A stretch of DNA of 64,000 nt from Flavobacteriales bacterium (GTDB lineage: Bacteria > Bacteroidota > Bacteroidia > Flavobacteriales_F > PHOS-HE28), in assembly GCA_020635655.1 (NCBI GenBank), contig JACJZI010000008.1:1-64000 (forward strand), given 5' to 3'. Below, piece after piece: positions 45,386-54,195 of this stretch. The translations under genes and the position numbers were made by a program. Each line of letters opens with the position of its first letter. Within the stretch, counting starts at the first letter, position 1. The notes under the pieces were generated by a model. It had not been told where the DNA came from, ran no database searches, and worked only from the letters and a program-made list of their open reading frames with translations.

Positions 45386-45787
45386 TCAGTTCAGCATAGC
45401 AAATTGAAGGTTGCCGTGCCGCAGCGCGTGCAGCACCTCAACGACCTTCAGGATCAGTATCGCGGAGAGCGTGATCAGGACGATGGTCGCGAACAACCGC
45501 GGGCGCCACGCCAAGACCCATGGGGCATCGCTGTTCCTGAACAACAGATCCAGTACCCAGCCAAAGGTGTAGAAGATGTTCGCCACGAGCAGAGCACCGA
45601 GCAGCAGCAACAACAGGATCAGCGGCGAACCACCGCCACCGCCCTTGAAGAATGCGCCTTGGATGATCGAGAGCAGCAGCGCGAACACGACGATGACCAC
45701 GTTGTAGGGAATGCGTCGCAGTTCCCACCAGAGCACGATCCGCTTCCAAGAAGAATCTCTGCCGCTGTCCCTCTGCCAGAACCCCAT
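45386..45787 (-). CDS. Small multi-helix membrane protein
   Basis: The 133-residue protein has three to four transmembrane helices (about 28-45, 54-75 and 94-116), with a glycine run KGGGGGSP between the first two. It is basic at the N-terminus. No family is recognised. It is isolated on the minus strand between a T9SS cargo gene and repeat R3 copy 2. Confidence 0.72.
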   Translation of the reverse strand: MGFWQRDSGRDSSWKRIVLWWELRRIPYNVVIVVFALLLSIIQGAFFKGGGGGSPLILLLLLLGALLVANIFYTFGWVLDLLFRNSDAPWVLAWRPRLFATIVLITLSAILILKVVEVLHALRHGNLQFAMLN

Positions 45788-45875
45788 AGTGGATACAGGT
45801 CCTTCTATTGGACCCTTCGAAAGCTAGGTGCTCGAATTCATGTGTGCACCAATATGGCCGGGATCTCGCCCCACG

Positions 45876-45946
45876 CTCGTGCAGATCAGACTGCAATAAC
45901 CTCTACCAAAGCACGAGCGCGGATGCTCACGCCAAGAAAGGGGGGC
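45876..45946. repeat. Dispersed repeat R3, copy 2
   Basis: This copy has CGTGCAGATCAGACTG, AAGCACGAGCGCGGATGC, then CTCACGCCAAGAAAGG. It aligns to 40898-40968 with roughly four in five bases equal; the hairpin is weaker here because of two changes. It lies between two minus-strand small membrane-protein genes. Confidence 0.6.
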
Positions 45947-45972
45947 ACAACAACTGTGAAAGGCTCAGCCGC

Positions 45973-46170
45973 TCAACTCTCCAGCCACACCTTCAACGCC
46001 TGTCCGCGTAGCACGTTGATCGCCAGGGCCACCAGCGCGCACACCTGCATGAAGGTGCCCACCAGCAATTGGATGTTGGCGCCGGGCCAACGCAGCAACT
46101 TGAACAGACCGCCCAGGGTCAGCAGGGCGAAACTCAACAGCAATATGGCTAGGGCGGGACGGGTCTTCAT
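45973..46170 (-). CDS. GldL-like two-helix mini-protein, paralog 1
   Basis: The 65-residue protein has two transmembrane helices (about 6-24 and 33-52) joined by GGLFKLLRWPGANIQ. The pattern LFKxxxWPGAxI is that of the N-terminal hairpin of GldL, the inner-membrane motor subunit of the T9SS/gliding machinery, but the long GldL cytoplasmic tail is absent. A second copy at 48137-48334 is identical at 45 of 65 positions. It lies head to head with a T9SS cargo gene (46313). Confidence 0.75.
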   Translation of the reverse strand: MKTRPALAILLLSFALLTLGGLFKLLRWPGANIQLLVGTFMQVCALVALAINVLRGQALKVWLES

Positions 46171-46258
46171 GGGGACAGGTGTTGGTGGAGAAGTAAATGT
46201 ACCGAACGGCCGGTCCGCTGGACCGCCACTGAAAGCAACGCGATCGGCAGGGTGGGCA

Positions 46259-46291
46259 TTGTGCCCCCGATCTGGCGCCACGCTACCTTGG
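46259..46291 (+). promoter_or_regulatory. Candidate promoter of the 46313 gene
   Basis: TTG (46259-46261) and TACCTTGG (46284-46291), spaced by 22 bases, fit the Bacteroidota pattern with one change in the -7 element. The ATG is 21 bases downstream. Confidence 0.5.
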
Positions 46292-46312
46292 CATCCACCA
46301 ATTCCACGCACC

Positions 46313-47071
46313 ATGGCGCGCAGTATCCGATGGGTCCTGTACACGGTGATGGCGCTGGTCATCACGCTTCCCGGGCAGGGACAGAGCGTGGTGCAACCCG
46401 TGAACGTGGTGTTGCCCTGTTGCACCCCTCCGCTGGATTCCGTGGACATCGGCCTGGATGGCACCTATGACTTCCAGGCTTACTGGCTGGGCGGGATCGA
46501 CAACGTGCAATCGTACCTGGACCCCATCCCGTCCAACCTGCGCTTCGCCTACCCGGTGAACGCGGGTGACCCGTACGGCACGTTCTGGGGCAACGCCCTG
46601 CTCACCCAGACCACCATCGCCTGCTTCTGGTCCAACTGGCTGCCGAACTCCGGCGTGCGCTATGTCGGCTTCCAGCGCGTGAACGCCCCGGCGGACACCA
46701 CCTTCGGCTGGGTGGAGGTGGACTTCTACGGCGACCCGGGCAGTTGCACCGATACGGTGGCCCTGCTCCAGCTGGCCTACAACAGCACCCCGAACGTGCC
46801 GCTGCCGGCGGGCAGCCTGGTCACCGGCATCGACCGACCTTTCGGCGCTCCCCCCCTCGTGATGGACTTCATGCGCGACGAACTGGTGATCACCGGTACG
46901 GTGCCGGCATCGGCCGAGCTCCTTCTGCGCAACGCGGTGGGGCAGGTACTGGTGCGGCGTGCGCTGCACGCGCAAGGCGATCGCGTGCCGCTCGAGGGGT
47001 TGCGCCCGGGCCTTTACGTGGCCACGGTGCAAGATCCGCGCGGCGCCACCTCCGTGCGGTTCGTGCGGTAG
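46313..47071 (+). CDS. Secreted protein with T9SS type A sorting domain
   Basis: The 252-residue product has a signal peptide (VLYTVMALVITLPGQGQ), an N-terminal domain of about 160 residues (starting VVLPCCTPPLDSVDIGLDG and containing VGFQRVNAPADTTFGWVEV) that I do not recognise, and a C-terminal type A sorting domain (MRDELVITGTVPASAELLLRN ... GLYVATVQD). It is probably exported and surface bound by the T9SS. GldL-like mini-proteins lie on either side of this gene and the next. Confidence 0.82.
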   Translation: MARSIRWVLYTVMALVITLPGQGQSVVQPVNVVLPCCTPPLDSVDIGLDGTYDFQAYWLGGIDNVQSYLDPIPSNLRFAYPVNAGDPYGTFWGNALLTQTTIACFWSNWLPNSGVRYVGFQRVNAPADTTFGWVEVDFYGDPGSCTDTVALLQLAYNSTPNVPLPAGSLVTGIDRPFGAPPLVMDFMRDELVITGTVPASAELLLRNAVGQVLVRRALHAQGDRVPLEGLRPGLYVATVQDPRGATSVRFVR

Positions 47072-47153
47072 GGCCGGCCGGCCCCACCATGCATCCCGCG
47101 GGTAGCCGAGTCCCGGTGGCTTTGGCGCCGATGCATCGGAACGGATGATCCGC

Positions 47154-47161
47154 TATCTTGG
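47154..47161 (+). promoter_or_regulatory. Candidate -7 element of the FISUMP gene
   Basis: TATCTTGG matches five of six fixed positions of TAnnTTTG and ends 21 bases before the ATG, the same distance as in the gene at 46313. No well-placed TTG was seen. Confidence 0.4.
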
Positions 47162-47182
47162 TATTTCTTCAAATAGGGACCC

Positions 47183-48124
47183 ATGCGACCACATCTGTTC
47201 GTCCTCGCCTTCATGCTGGTGTCGGTCGCACATTCCCAGACCTGCACGGACGTGGAGGGCCACGTCTATCCGACCGTGGTGATCGGTGCCCAGCGGTGGA
47301 TGGCCGCGAACCTGCGCACCACCACGTACAACAACGGCGAACCGATCCCCTCCGGACTGCTGAACACCCAATGGCAGAGCACGGCATCGGGGGCATGCGC
47401 CGTGCAGGACAACAACGCGGCCAACGACACGATCTACGGCAGACTGTACAACGGATACGCGATGCACGATGTCCGCGGGCTGTGCCCCCAGGGCTGGCAC
47501 ATCCCCACGGATGCCGAGTGGCGCACGCTGGAGGTGGCGCTGGGCATGTCCCTCGCGGAATCCACCTTCACCGGTTGGCGTGGCGCGAACGAGAACATCG
47601 GCGGGATGCTGAAGGACACGCTGCTCTGGACCTCACCCGGATCGAACACCAACAGCAGCGGGTTCTCCGCGCTGCCCGGTGGGGTGCGGACGCTGCAGGG
47701 GTTGTTCTCCCCGCTCGGAACAAGTGCCTATTTCTGGACCTCCACCAGCACCGCGTCGTCCACGGGGTATGCACGCGGACTGGCGGACTATCAAACGGGT
47801 GTGGTGCGCGATCCGGTGACCTATCAGTCGGGTTACTCGTGCCGGTGCATGGACGATGAGCTGGTGGGCGTGGAGGAGCACACGCCGCTCCCCGGGACCC
47901 TCGTCCTGATGCCCGACCCGGCCGACACCCACCTCCTGATGCGCCTCAGCGGAACACGCGCCGTGCGGTCGACGATCACGGATGCGTTGGGCCGGATCGT
48001 GGCGGATGGGTCCTGGCGCGATGACGGCATGGACGTGAGCACACTGGGCAGCGGCATCTACGTGGTCCGCGCATACGACGGGAGCGGCCGCATGGTCGCC
48101 AGCGGCCGCTTCATGAAACGTTGA
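47183..48124 (+). CDS. FISUMP domain protein with T9SS sorting domain
   Basis: The 313-residue product has a signal peptide (LFVLAFMLVSVAHS), then a Fibrobacter succinogenes major paralogous domain (about 20-235): DVEGHVYPTVVIGAQRWMAA, NLRTTTYNNGEPI, YGRLYNGYA, GLCPQGWHIPTDAEW, GGVRTLQGLF and GYSCRCM near its end. The last 80 residues form a T9SS type A sorting domain (LMPDPADTHLLMRL ... GIYVVRAYDGSG). FISUMP domains are common in surface proteins; their ligands are unknown. It converges on the second GldL-like mini-gene 12 bases away. Confidence 0.9.
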   Translation: MRPHLFVLAFMLVSVAHSQTCTDVEGHVYPTVVIGAQRWMAANLRTTTYNNGEPIPSGLLNTQWQSTASGACAVQDNNAANDTIYGRLYNGYAMHDVRGLCPQGWHIPTDAEWRTLEVALGMSLAESTFTGWRGANENIGGMLKDTLLWTSPGSNTNSSGFSALPGGVRTLQGLFSPLGTSAYFWTSTSTASSTGYARGLADYQTGVVRDPVTYQSGYSCRCMDDELVGVEEHTPLPGTLVLMPDPADTHLLMRLSGTRAVRSTITDALGRIVADGSWRDDGMDVSTLGSGIYVVRAYDGSGRMVASGRFMKR

Positions 48125-48136
48125 CCGCCGGCCGGC

Positions 48137-48334
48137 TCAGCCTCCGATCAGTTCCTTCCAGCCCTGCCGGCGCAGCACGTTGATCGCGAGCGATACCAGC
48201 GCGACCACTTGCAAAAAGGTCCCCAGCAACAATTGGATGTTGGCACCGGGCCAGTGCAACACCTTGAACAGGCCACCCATGGCGAGGATGGCGAAACTGA
48301 TCAGCAGGAGGGCAAGCGCGGGACGCGACTTCAT
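48137..48334 (-). CDS. GldL-like two-helix mini-protein, paralog 2
   Basis: The 65-residue protein is the same length as the one at 45973-46170 and identical at 45 of 65 positions, mostly in GGLFKVLHWPGANIQLLLG and LAINVLR. Two transmembrane helices flank the WPGAN turn. The start ATG 48334 matches the paralog exactly. It lies tail to tail with the FISUMP gene and 65 bases after the helicase on the same strand. Confidence 0.75.
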   Translation of the reverse strand: MKSRPALALLLISFAILAMGGLFKVLHWPGANIQLLLGTFLQVVALVSLAINVLRRQGWKELIGG

Positions 48335-48399
48335 GGCGTTCGGTGTTGGTCCGATGGGAGATACGCCCGTACCTGCGCTGATATTGCGGACGAAGCCCC

Positions 48400-50112
48400 T
48401 CAATCACGCCGCCCACGCCCCGGCCGTCGTCCGGTGGGTCGCCCTCCGCGGGCATGCCCGGGCCCGCGCGGACGCTCCCCCCGTCCCTGTGCGCCCTGTG
48501 CCTCGTCCACCCGGATCCTGCGGCCCTTGTAGTTCGCGCCCTTGAAGGCGTTGAACACCTGTTCGAAGTGATCGGGTTCAATGTCGATGAAGGAATAGAC
48601 GTCCTTGATCAGCATGCGCCCGACCAGTTCGCCGCCGATGCCGCTGATACCACAGATGTAGCCGAGCATGCGGCCTTTGTCGAAGCCGTCCGCACTGCCC
48701 AGGTTGATGAACAGCTGCCGGCCGGTGCTGAAACGGTCGCGGGAGCTGGGCCGTTCCGCGCGGGCCGTGTGGTCCTTGCGGCTCATGTCCACGTTGATGT
48801 CCGGCAGGTCGCGGAACTGGCCGAGCAGCCGGTCGAAGGCCACGCTCATGAACCGGTCGATCAGCTCCTCCTTGCTGAAGCCGGACAGCTCCTGATGGGC
48901 GGTGGGCAGGATGGGCTCCAGGGCGATGGGGTCCACCTCCACCTGTTTCAACTTGTTCATGTAGGCCAGCACCTGGGCCCGGCCGATGTCGCCGCCGCCC
49001 GGCACGCGCACGTAGGTGAAGTGGGTCTTGAGCATGCGCTCCAGTTGGCGCACCTTGTTCACCTCGCGCAGGCCGATGATGCTGAGGGAGATGCCGGAGC
49101 GTCCGGCGCGCGCGGTGCGGCCGCTGCGGTGGGTGTAGCTCTCCGCCTCGCCGGGCAGGTCGAAGTGGATCACGTGGGTCACGTCGCTCACGTCGATGCC
49201 GCGCGCCGCCACGTCGGTGGCCACCAGCAGTTGCAGCGAGCGAGCCCGGTAGCGGCCCATTACATGGTCGCGCTGGGCCTGGCTCAGGTCGCCGTGGATG
49301 GCGTCGGCGGCGTAGCCGTCCTTGATCAGCGCGGTGGCCAGCTCCTGCGTTTCGTGCTTGGTGCGGCAGAACACGATGGCGAACAGCGCGGGCTCGGCAT
49401 CCACGAACCGCTTCAGGGCGGTGTAGCGGTCGCGCGCATGCACCACGGCGTACTGGTGCTGGATGGTCGTTGCCGCGGCGTTGCGTTCGCCCACCTGCAC
49501 CTCCTCGGTGGCGCGCATGTAGCGTTTGGCGATGTGCCGCACCTCTGCGCCCATGGTGGCGCTGAAAAGCCAGGTGCGCTTGTCCGGCGGCGTGCTCTGC
49601 AGGATGTCGGTCAGGTCCTCCTGGAAGCCCATGTTCAGCATTTCATCGGCCTCGTCCAGCACCACCACCTGCACGTGGCCCAGGTCCACGGCATCACGCC
49701 CCAGCAGGTCGAGCAACCGGCCCGGCGTGGCCACCACGATCTGGGCCCCACGCTGGATGGCGCGCATCTGTTCGCGGATGTTCGCCCCGCCATAGACCGC
49801 CACCGGGCGGATCCCCGGGAGGTGGGCGGCGTAGCGTTCGATGTCGCCGGTGATCTGCACGCAGAGCTCGCGCGTGGGTGCGAGCACCAGGGCCTGCACC
49901 CGGCGCTGGGCGGGATCCAGGTCCTCGAGCAGGGGCAGGCTGAACGCGGCGGTCTTGCCCGTGCCGGTCTGCGCCAGCACCACCACGTCGTTCTCGGTGG
50001 TGAGCAGCAGGGGGATGGCGCGTTGCTGCACCGGAGTGGGTCGGGAGAAGCCCAGTTCTTCCAGGGCAAGGAGGACCTCGGCCCGGAGACCGAGCGCTTG
50101 AAAGGTGGTCAT
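48400..50112 (-). CDS. DEAD-box RNA helicase with DbpA RNA-binding domain
   Basis: The 570-residue helicase has the Q motif (FQALGLRAEVLLALEELGF), AQTGTGKTAA, PTRELC, TPGRLLDLL, DEADEM, SATM and HRSGRTARAG in order. A DbpA-type RNA-binding domain follows (FINLGSADGFDKGRMLGYI ... VYSFIDIEPDHFEQV), then a short RGG-rich basic tail. This is the CsdA/DeaD architecture; such enzymes remodel ribosomal or mRNA structure, often in the cold. TACCTTCG lies at 50153-50160 on this strand. Confidence 0.95.
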   Translation of the reverse strand: MTTFQALGLRAEVLLALEELGFSRPTPVQQRAIPLLLTTENDVVVLAQTGTGKTAAFSLPLLEDLDPAQRRVQALVLAPTRELCVQITGDIERYAAHLPGIRPVAVYGGANIREQMRAIQRGAQIVVATPGRLLDLLGRDAVDLGHVQVVVLDEADEMLNMGFQEDLTDILQSTPPDKRTWLFSATMGAEVRHIAKRYMRATEEVQVGERNAAATTIQHQYAVVHARDRYTALKRFVDAEPALFAIVFCRTKHETQELATALIKDGYAADAIHGDLSQAQRDHVMGRYRARSLQLLVATDVAARGIDVSDVTHVIHFDLPGEAESYTHRSGRTARAGRSGISLSIIGLREVNKVRQLERMLKTHFTYVRVPGGGDIGRAQVLAYMNKLKQVEVDPIALEPILPTAHQELSGFSKEELIDRFMSVAFDRLLGQFRDLPDINVDMSRKDHTARAERPSSRDRFSTGRQLFINLGSADGFDKGRMLGYICGISGIGGELVGRMLIKDVYSFIDIEPDHFEQVFNAFKGANYKGRRIRVDEAQGAQGRGERPRGPGHARGGRPTGRRPGRGRRD

Positions 50113-50215
50113 GGATCGTGGGGATCGGGCCGGAGCGACGGCGGAGGGGCCGCGAAGGTACGGCCGATCCCGGGGAGACGCGGCCCGCGGCCCGCTTCCT
50201 GGATGTGATGACCGT

Positions 50216-50557
50216 CTAAGGCCAGGGGATCCCGGTGATCACCGTATCGCCGTCCGCCGTGGACGTCACCGCACAGGCGATCATCTCCCCACCCGGACAT
50301 TTGTTCCAGTGCACCGGCACATCGTCGATGTCGCGCCCGAAGGCGATCGGCTCCTCCCAGGCGCGTGCGCGCGCCGCCACGTACATCGCACAGGTGTGTT
50401 GCACCACATCGAACGCGAGCACGTCCGGATGAGCGGGCAGGCCCTGTACCGACCGGAATTCGCTCCGTTCACGGTCCACCGCCTCCGTATCGGTGTCCAC
50501 GGCGCACGACAGGAACGGTGCGAGGAGTGCGGGCATGAGCAGGCTGTCCAGGCGCAT
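50216..50557 (-). CDS. Small lipoprotein of unknown function
   Basis: The 113-residue product has a lipoprotein signal (LLAPFLSC, cysteine 18) and a small mature domain with FDVVQHTCAMYVAARARAWEE and a C-terminal CPGGEMIACAVTS, giving three mature cysteines. I do not recognise the family. It lies upstream of the helicase on the same strand, 103 bases away. Confidence 0.65.
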   Translation of the reverse strand: MRLDSLLMPALLAPFLSCAVDTDTEAVDRERSEFRSVQGLPAHPDVLAFDVVQHTCAMYVAARARAWEEPIAFGRDIDDVPVHWNKCPGGEMIACAVTSTADGDTVITGIPWP

Positions 50558-50681
50558 GATGGGGAAGTTCGCAACAAGGTAGCCGGACACCGGACCCGGG
50601 GAAGGAAGATCACAAACCTTAACGGTCCGGCCAGGCAGCAGGGAAGCGTGTATTTTCCGTCCTCGTTCCACCCACGCCCCG

Positions 50682-51728
50682 ATGCACCGCTCGTTCCTGG
50701 TCGCGTTCTTCTGCCCCCTGGTGGTCCAGGGCCAGTACACCTACGACAACTCGCTGCCCATCGATCATATGGTGCAGCAGGTGCTGGCGGGCCCCGGTGT
50801 GGTGGTGAGCAACGTGACGATCACCCCGGACACCACGGACCAGTATGCCGTGTTCGGCGCGCCCAATACCTGTCTGCAAATGAGCTCCGGCCTGCTGCTG
50901 ACAACCGGTTCCTTGGACGTGGCCGGACCGAACGCCGCCCTCTGCTGGAGCGCGGAGACCCAGCCGTTCGGCCCGTCCGACCCGGACATGGACCAGTTGC
51001 TCGGCGGTGTCACCCGCGATCAGGTGACCCTGGATATGGACGTGATGCCGCTGGGTGACCCGCTGCTCCTGCGCTACCGGTTCGGGTCCGAGGAGTTCGG
51101 CCCCATGGTGCCCGTGAACGACGGCATGGGCATCTTCCTCAGTGGTCCCGGGATCAACGGGCCTTACGCGAACGGTGCGGAGAACGTCGCCGTGCTACCC
51201 GGCACATCGGCGCCCGTTTCCACCGATGCCTTGATCACCACGGCGGACTCGGCCTACTTCGTGAATAATGGGGATGGGCTTACCGCGCCCTACAATGCCG
51301 ATCCCTACTACATCCAATACGATGGCCTGAGCACCTTGCTGCAGGTGGCGTGGCCGGTACAGGCGGGCGCGACCTATCACCTGCGGATCGCCGTGGCCGA
51401 TGTCTTCGACCGCAGCTGCGATTCCGGGGTGTTCCTCCAGGCCGGCGGGCTGCAGGTCTCGTTCCACGAAGGAGTGGACGCGCCACCCCTGACCGGTCCG
51501 GAGCTGTGGTGTGATCCGGAACACCAGGTCCTGCATATCCAAGGGGCAGGGCCCGCGGAGGTGATCGTGCACGCTCTGGACGGGCGCACCGTGAAGCGGT
51601 GTCCGATCGCGGACCGGTCCCTCGGGCAGGTGCCGATCGCCGCGTTGGCCCCGGGCATCTACCTGATCACGCTCGGGCGAACAGGAGAAGCCCCGCACTG
51701 CGCAGGTCGGATCGTGGTGGAGCGTTGA
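50682..51728 (+). CDS. Choice-of-anchor L domain secreted protein
   Basis: The 348-residue product has a signal peptide (SFLVAFFCPLVVQGQ) and a choice-of-anchor L domain: MVQQVLAGPGVVVSNVT, FGAPNTCLQMSSGLLLTTG, LRYRFGSEEFGPM, GMGIFLSGPGINGP, NVAVLPGTSAPVS and a LRIAVADVFDRSCDSGVFL block. The C-terminal 75 residues resemble a T9SS type A sorting domain (VIVHALDGRTVKRCPI ... GIYLITLGRTG). It converges on the next gene 21 bases away. TATTTTCC at 50651 is a weak -7 candidate. Confidence 0.88.
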   Translation: MHRSFLVAFFCPLVVQGQYTYDNSLPIDHMVQQVLAGPGVVVSNVTITPDTTDQYAVFGAPNTCLQMSSGLLLTTGSLDVAGPNAALCWSAETQPFGPSDPDMDQLLGGVTRDQVTLDMDVMPLGDPLLLRYRFGSEEFGPMVPVNDGMGIFLSGPGINGPYANGAENVAVLPGTSAPVSTDALITTADSAYFVNNGDGLTAPYNADPYYIQYDGLSTLLQVAWPVQAGATYHLRIAVADVFDRSCDSGVFLQAGGLQVSFHEGVDAPPLTGPELWCDPEHQVLHIQGAGPAEVIVHALDGRTVKRCPIADRSLGQVPIAALAPGIYLITLGRTGEAPHCAGRIVVER

Positions 51729-51749
51729 GGTCGCGCTCGGCCTGACCGC

Positions 51750-53540
51750 CTACTCCTTCACCAACCTTCCCACGCGGCGCGCCTGTCCTGTGACGGCCTC
51801 GCACGTGTAGGCCCCCGGTGCCAGACCCGACAGATCGATGGTGTTCGTCCCGACGCGGAGAACCTGTGCAAGCACGGTCCTGCCGAGGGCGTCCTGCACG
51901 TGCAAGGCAACACCGGCGAGCTCCGCATCGGCATCGAGGTGGGCGAGACCCGCACAGGGCGATGGATAGAGGTGCAGGGGGCGTGGGTCCGGAACCGGTC
52001 TCAGGCCCACCTGGGCGTCCTGACCGTTGCAGCCATCGCCCAGTTGTTGCCAGAACGCCCGCACGGAATCCACCCGCTGTTGCAGGGCGGCCACGCTGGC
52101 GAACGGACCACCACTGCCGGCACGGGCATACACCAATGCGTACACCAGGTCGAACTCCTCCCCGGGTTCCAGGGTGAAGGGGCCGCTGTTGCCCAGCATG
52201 CGCCGGTCGGCCGGCAGGTTGTTGGCGCTCGTTTCGCTCCATGCCGGTTGCACCATGCCACCTGTGCCTGCGCCCACGGGATCGGTATCGTTCGGATAAG
52301 CGAAATGCGCCGGGGTGTTCGGATCGGCGTCCGGATCGGAGATGTGACCGTCCCCGCCGTAGAGCTGTGGCGAATTGTCCGCCCAGAGCCCCCGGAGGTA
52401 GTTGAAATAGGCACCCGCCGTCATCGGGTCGCCGGTCGCACCCGAGGTGTTGTCATAGAAGCGGGCGTAGGTCAGTCCCAACCTTTCGTTGTCGTTCGCC
52501 CCGTCGCCGAAGCCGGTGCCGTTCCACGCCGGCAGGGTGGTGTCCATCGGGTCATCGGCCGCGTTCGCATCCATGAAGGGGCCTTGCAGCAACACCGCGC
52601 CGAACGCGGGCGGTTGTAACCCATACCCCAGGGTGCCGCCAACGGTCTCATCATCGTTGTCGGCATTGTACACGTACCAGAGGTTGCGTGCGGGATCACA
52701 GCCGATGAAGTCATCGGTGGAGTTGCCCAGGTCGAAGTCGGTGAACAGGCCGAGGTAGGTGTCCTGCAGGGTGAGCGTACCCCGGTCGATCACATGGTAC
52801 TTCAGGAAGACGGTCTGGTCCAATGCCGCGCTGGCGCTGGAAAAGGCGAAGGGCATGGCCTGCACCTCCACGCCGATGGGCAGGCCGCCGGAGGCATGCG
52901 TGTGCAGCTTGTCGTTGTAAATGAAGAACAGGGCCTGGTCCCCCTGGATGCACGGCGCATCGCCCTGGTCCGGGTCGTAGGTCCCGTCGTTGTCGTGATC
53001 GATGAACGGGGCCAGGTAGGGCGCCTGGTCCTGCTGCAGGTCACCCTGGGCGGGCCATTGGTAGAATTCGGCCGGAACGGAATAGCCGGGGAATTCCACC
53101 GCCGGGTCGCAGCCGGGCGTGGCCAGACAGTTGAAGTAGGCCTGTTGTTCCGCCACGTCCGCCGCGTCGATCTTCCAGATGCGGTCGTACAGCAGGGAGA
53201 TCGTGGAGGAGATGGCCGCGCTCCCATCCACGGTGAGCGGACCCGGGGCGAAGTCCGGATAGGCCTGTTGATCGTATTTCAGCGCGGCGAGATGCAGTTG
53301 TTGCGAGGCGTCCACGCCACCGATCCAGAGCGAGGCGGCATAGAGCGGATGCCTCCCGCTCATGGCCGGCACGGCGTAATCGGCCTGGGAGGTACCGGGG
53401 TTCCTGGCGATCATGCCGTGGGGCATGAAGAGGGCCTTCACATCGTTGATGTCCAGATAGGCGATGCTGGTGCTTTGTGCGGCGCAGAGCATCGGCAGCA
53501 TCGTGATCGCGGAAAGGAGAAGGGTCGGTCTTCGGTCCAT
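51750..53540 (-). CDS. Large secreted T9SS type A protein
   Basis: The 596-residue product has a signal peptide (LLLSAITMLPMLCAAQ) and a long domain with AASLWIGGVDASQQLHLAA, IDHDNDGTYDPDQGDAPCI and TFLKYHVIDRG-like segments, as in a frequent but uncharacterised group of Bacteroidota T9SS proteins. EPGEEFDLVYALVYARA marks the end of that domain, and the last 75 residues form the sorting domain (LHLYPSPCAGLAHLD ... GAYTCEAV). TATTTTGG at 53571-53578 on this strand is a -7 candidate 30 bases upstream. Confidence 0.87.
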   Translation of the reverse strand: MDRRPTLLLSAITMLPMLCAAQSTSIAYLDINDVKALFMPHGMIARNPGTSQADYAVPAMSGRHPLYAASLWIGGVDASQQLHLAALKYDQQAYPDFAPGPLTVDGSAAISSTISLLYDRIWKIDAADVAEQQAYFNCLATPGCDPAVEFPGYSVPAEFYQWPAQGDLQQDQAPYLAPFIDHDNDGTYDPDQGDAPCIQGDQALFFIYNDKLHTHASGGLPIGVEVQAMPFAFSSASAALDQTVFLKYHVIDRGTLTLQDTYLGLFTDFDLGNSTDDFIGCDPARNLWYVYNADNDDETVGGTLGYGLQPPAFGAVLLQGPFMDANAADDPMDTTLPAWNGTGFGDGANDNERLGLTYARFYDNTSGATGDPMTAGAYFNYLRGLWADNSPQLYGGDGHISDPDADPNTPAHFAYPNDTDPVGAGTGGMVQPAWSETSANNLPADRRMLGNSGPFTLEPGEEFDLVYALVYARAGSGGPFASVAALQQRVDSVRAFWQQLGDGCNGQDAQVGLRPVPDPRPLHLYPSPCAGLAHLDADAELAGVALHVQDALGRTVLAQVLRVGTNTIDLSGLAPGAYTCEAVTGQARRVGRLVKE

Positions 53541-53774
53541 GGCGCAGGGGTACCATTTGAAGTACCAACACCAAAATACCGTTGTTCCCGATCGGTGGGT
53601 CCCGACCCCCGGCCCAGGATATACGATCCCGAATGGTGTGAAAGGAGCGGTTCCGTTCCGTCACCCGGGATCACCGCTTCATCCGCCGGATGGCCCGGAT
53701 CGCCGCTGCCGATGCAATGATCGGGAGCGGTGCGTCGTCCCTTTGACCGGCCCCTCCCATGGGGCCACCCGAAA

Positions 53775-54185
53775 ATGGAACGTGCTGAATTCCTTCGTCT
53801 GGTGGGGGCGGGTGTCGGTCTGGCCGCGCTCGCACCCTGCCTGCAGGGGTGCAGGAAACAACAGGACGCACCCCTGCTCTCGGTCGACTTCACGCTCGAC
53901 CTTTCCCAGTCCACGAACCAGGCGCTCACCACGAACGGCGGCTACCTGGTCACCCAACGGGTCATTGTGGCGCGCACGCTGGACGGCAACTACATCGCCG
54001 TGGCGGCGTCCTGCACCCACCAGGGCGTCACCGTGCAGTACCAGGCCTCCTCGTATCGTTTCCATTGCAACGGCCATGGTGCCAACTTCAACGAGAGCGG
54101 CGGCGTGATCAACGGACCGGCCACCACGGCCCTGCAGCAGATGTACACCAGCCTCGACGGGCAGATGCTGCGTGTGTGGTCGTGA
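53775..54185 (+). CDS. Rieske 2Fe-2S lipoprotein
   Basis: The 136-residue protein carries the Rieske ligands CTH (SCTHQGV) and CNGH (FHCNGHGANF) that bind a [2Fe-2S] cluster. The N-terminus (FLRLVGAGVGLAALAPCLQGC) looks like a lipoprotein signal with lipobox LQGC. Small exported Rieske proteins of this kind probably act as electron carriers or partners of other oxidoreductases; no partner is adjacent. It converges on hmgA 10 bases away. Confidence 0.92.
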   Translation: MERAEFLRLVGAGVGLAALAPCLQGCRKQQDAPLLSVDFTLDLSQSTNQALTTNGGYLVTQRVIVARTLDGNYIAVAASCTHQGVTVQYQASSYRFHCNGHGANFNESGGVINGPATTALQQMYTSLDGQMLRVWS

Positions 54186-54195
54186 GCGGTGATGG

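Noticed and set aside
48454..50208. 584-codon plus-strand frame opposite the DEAD-box helicase
   Set aside because: The minus-strand helicase has all motifs in order; the plus-strand product has none.
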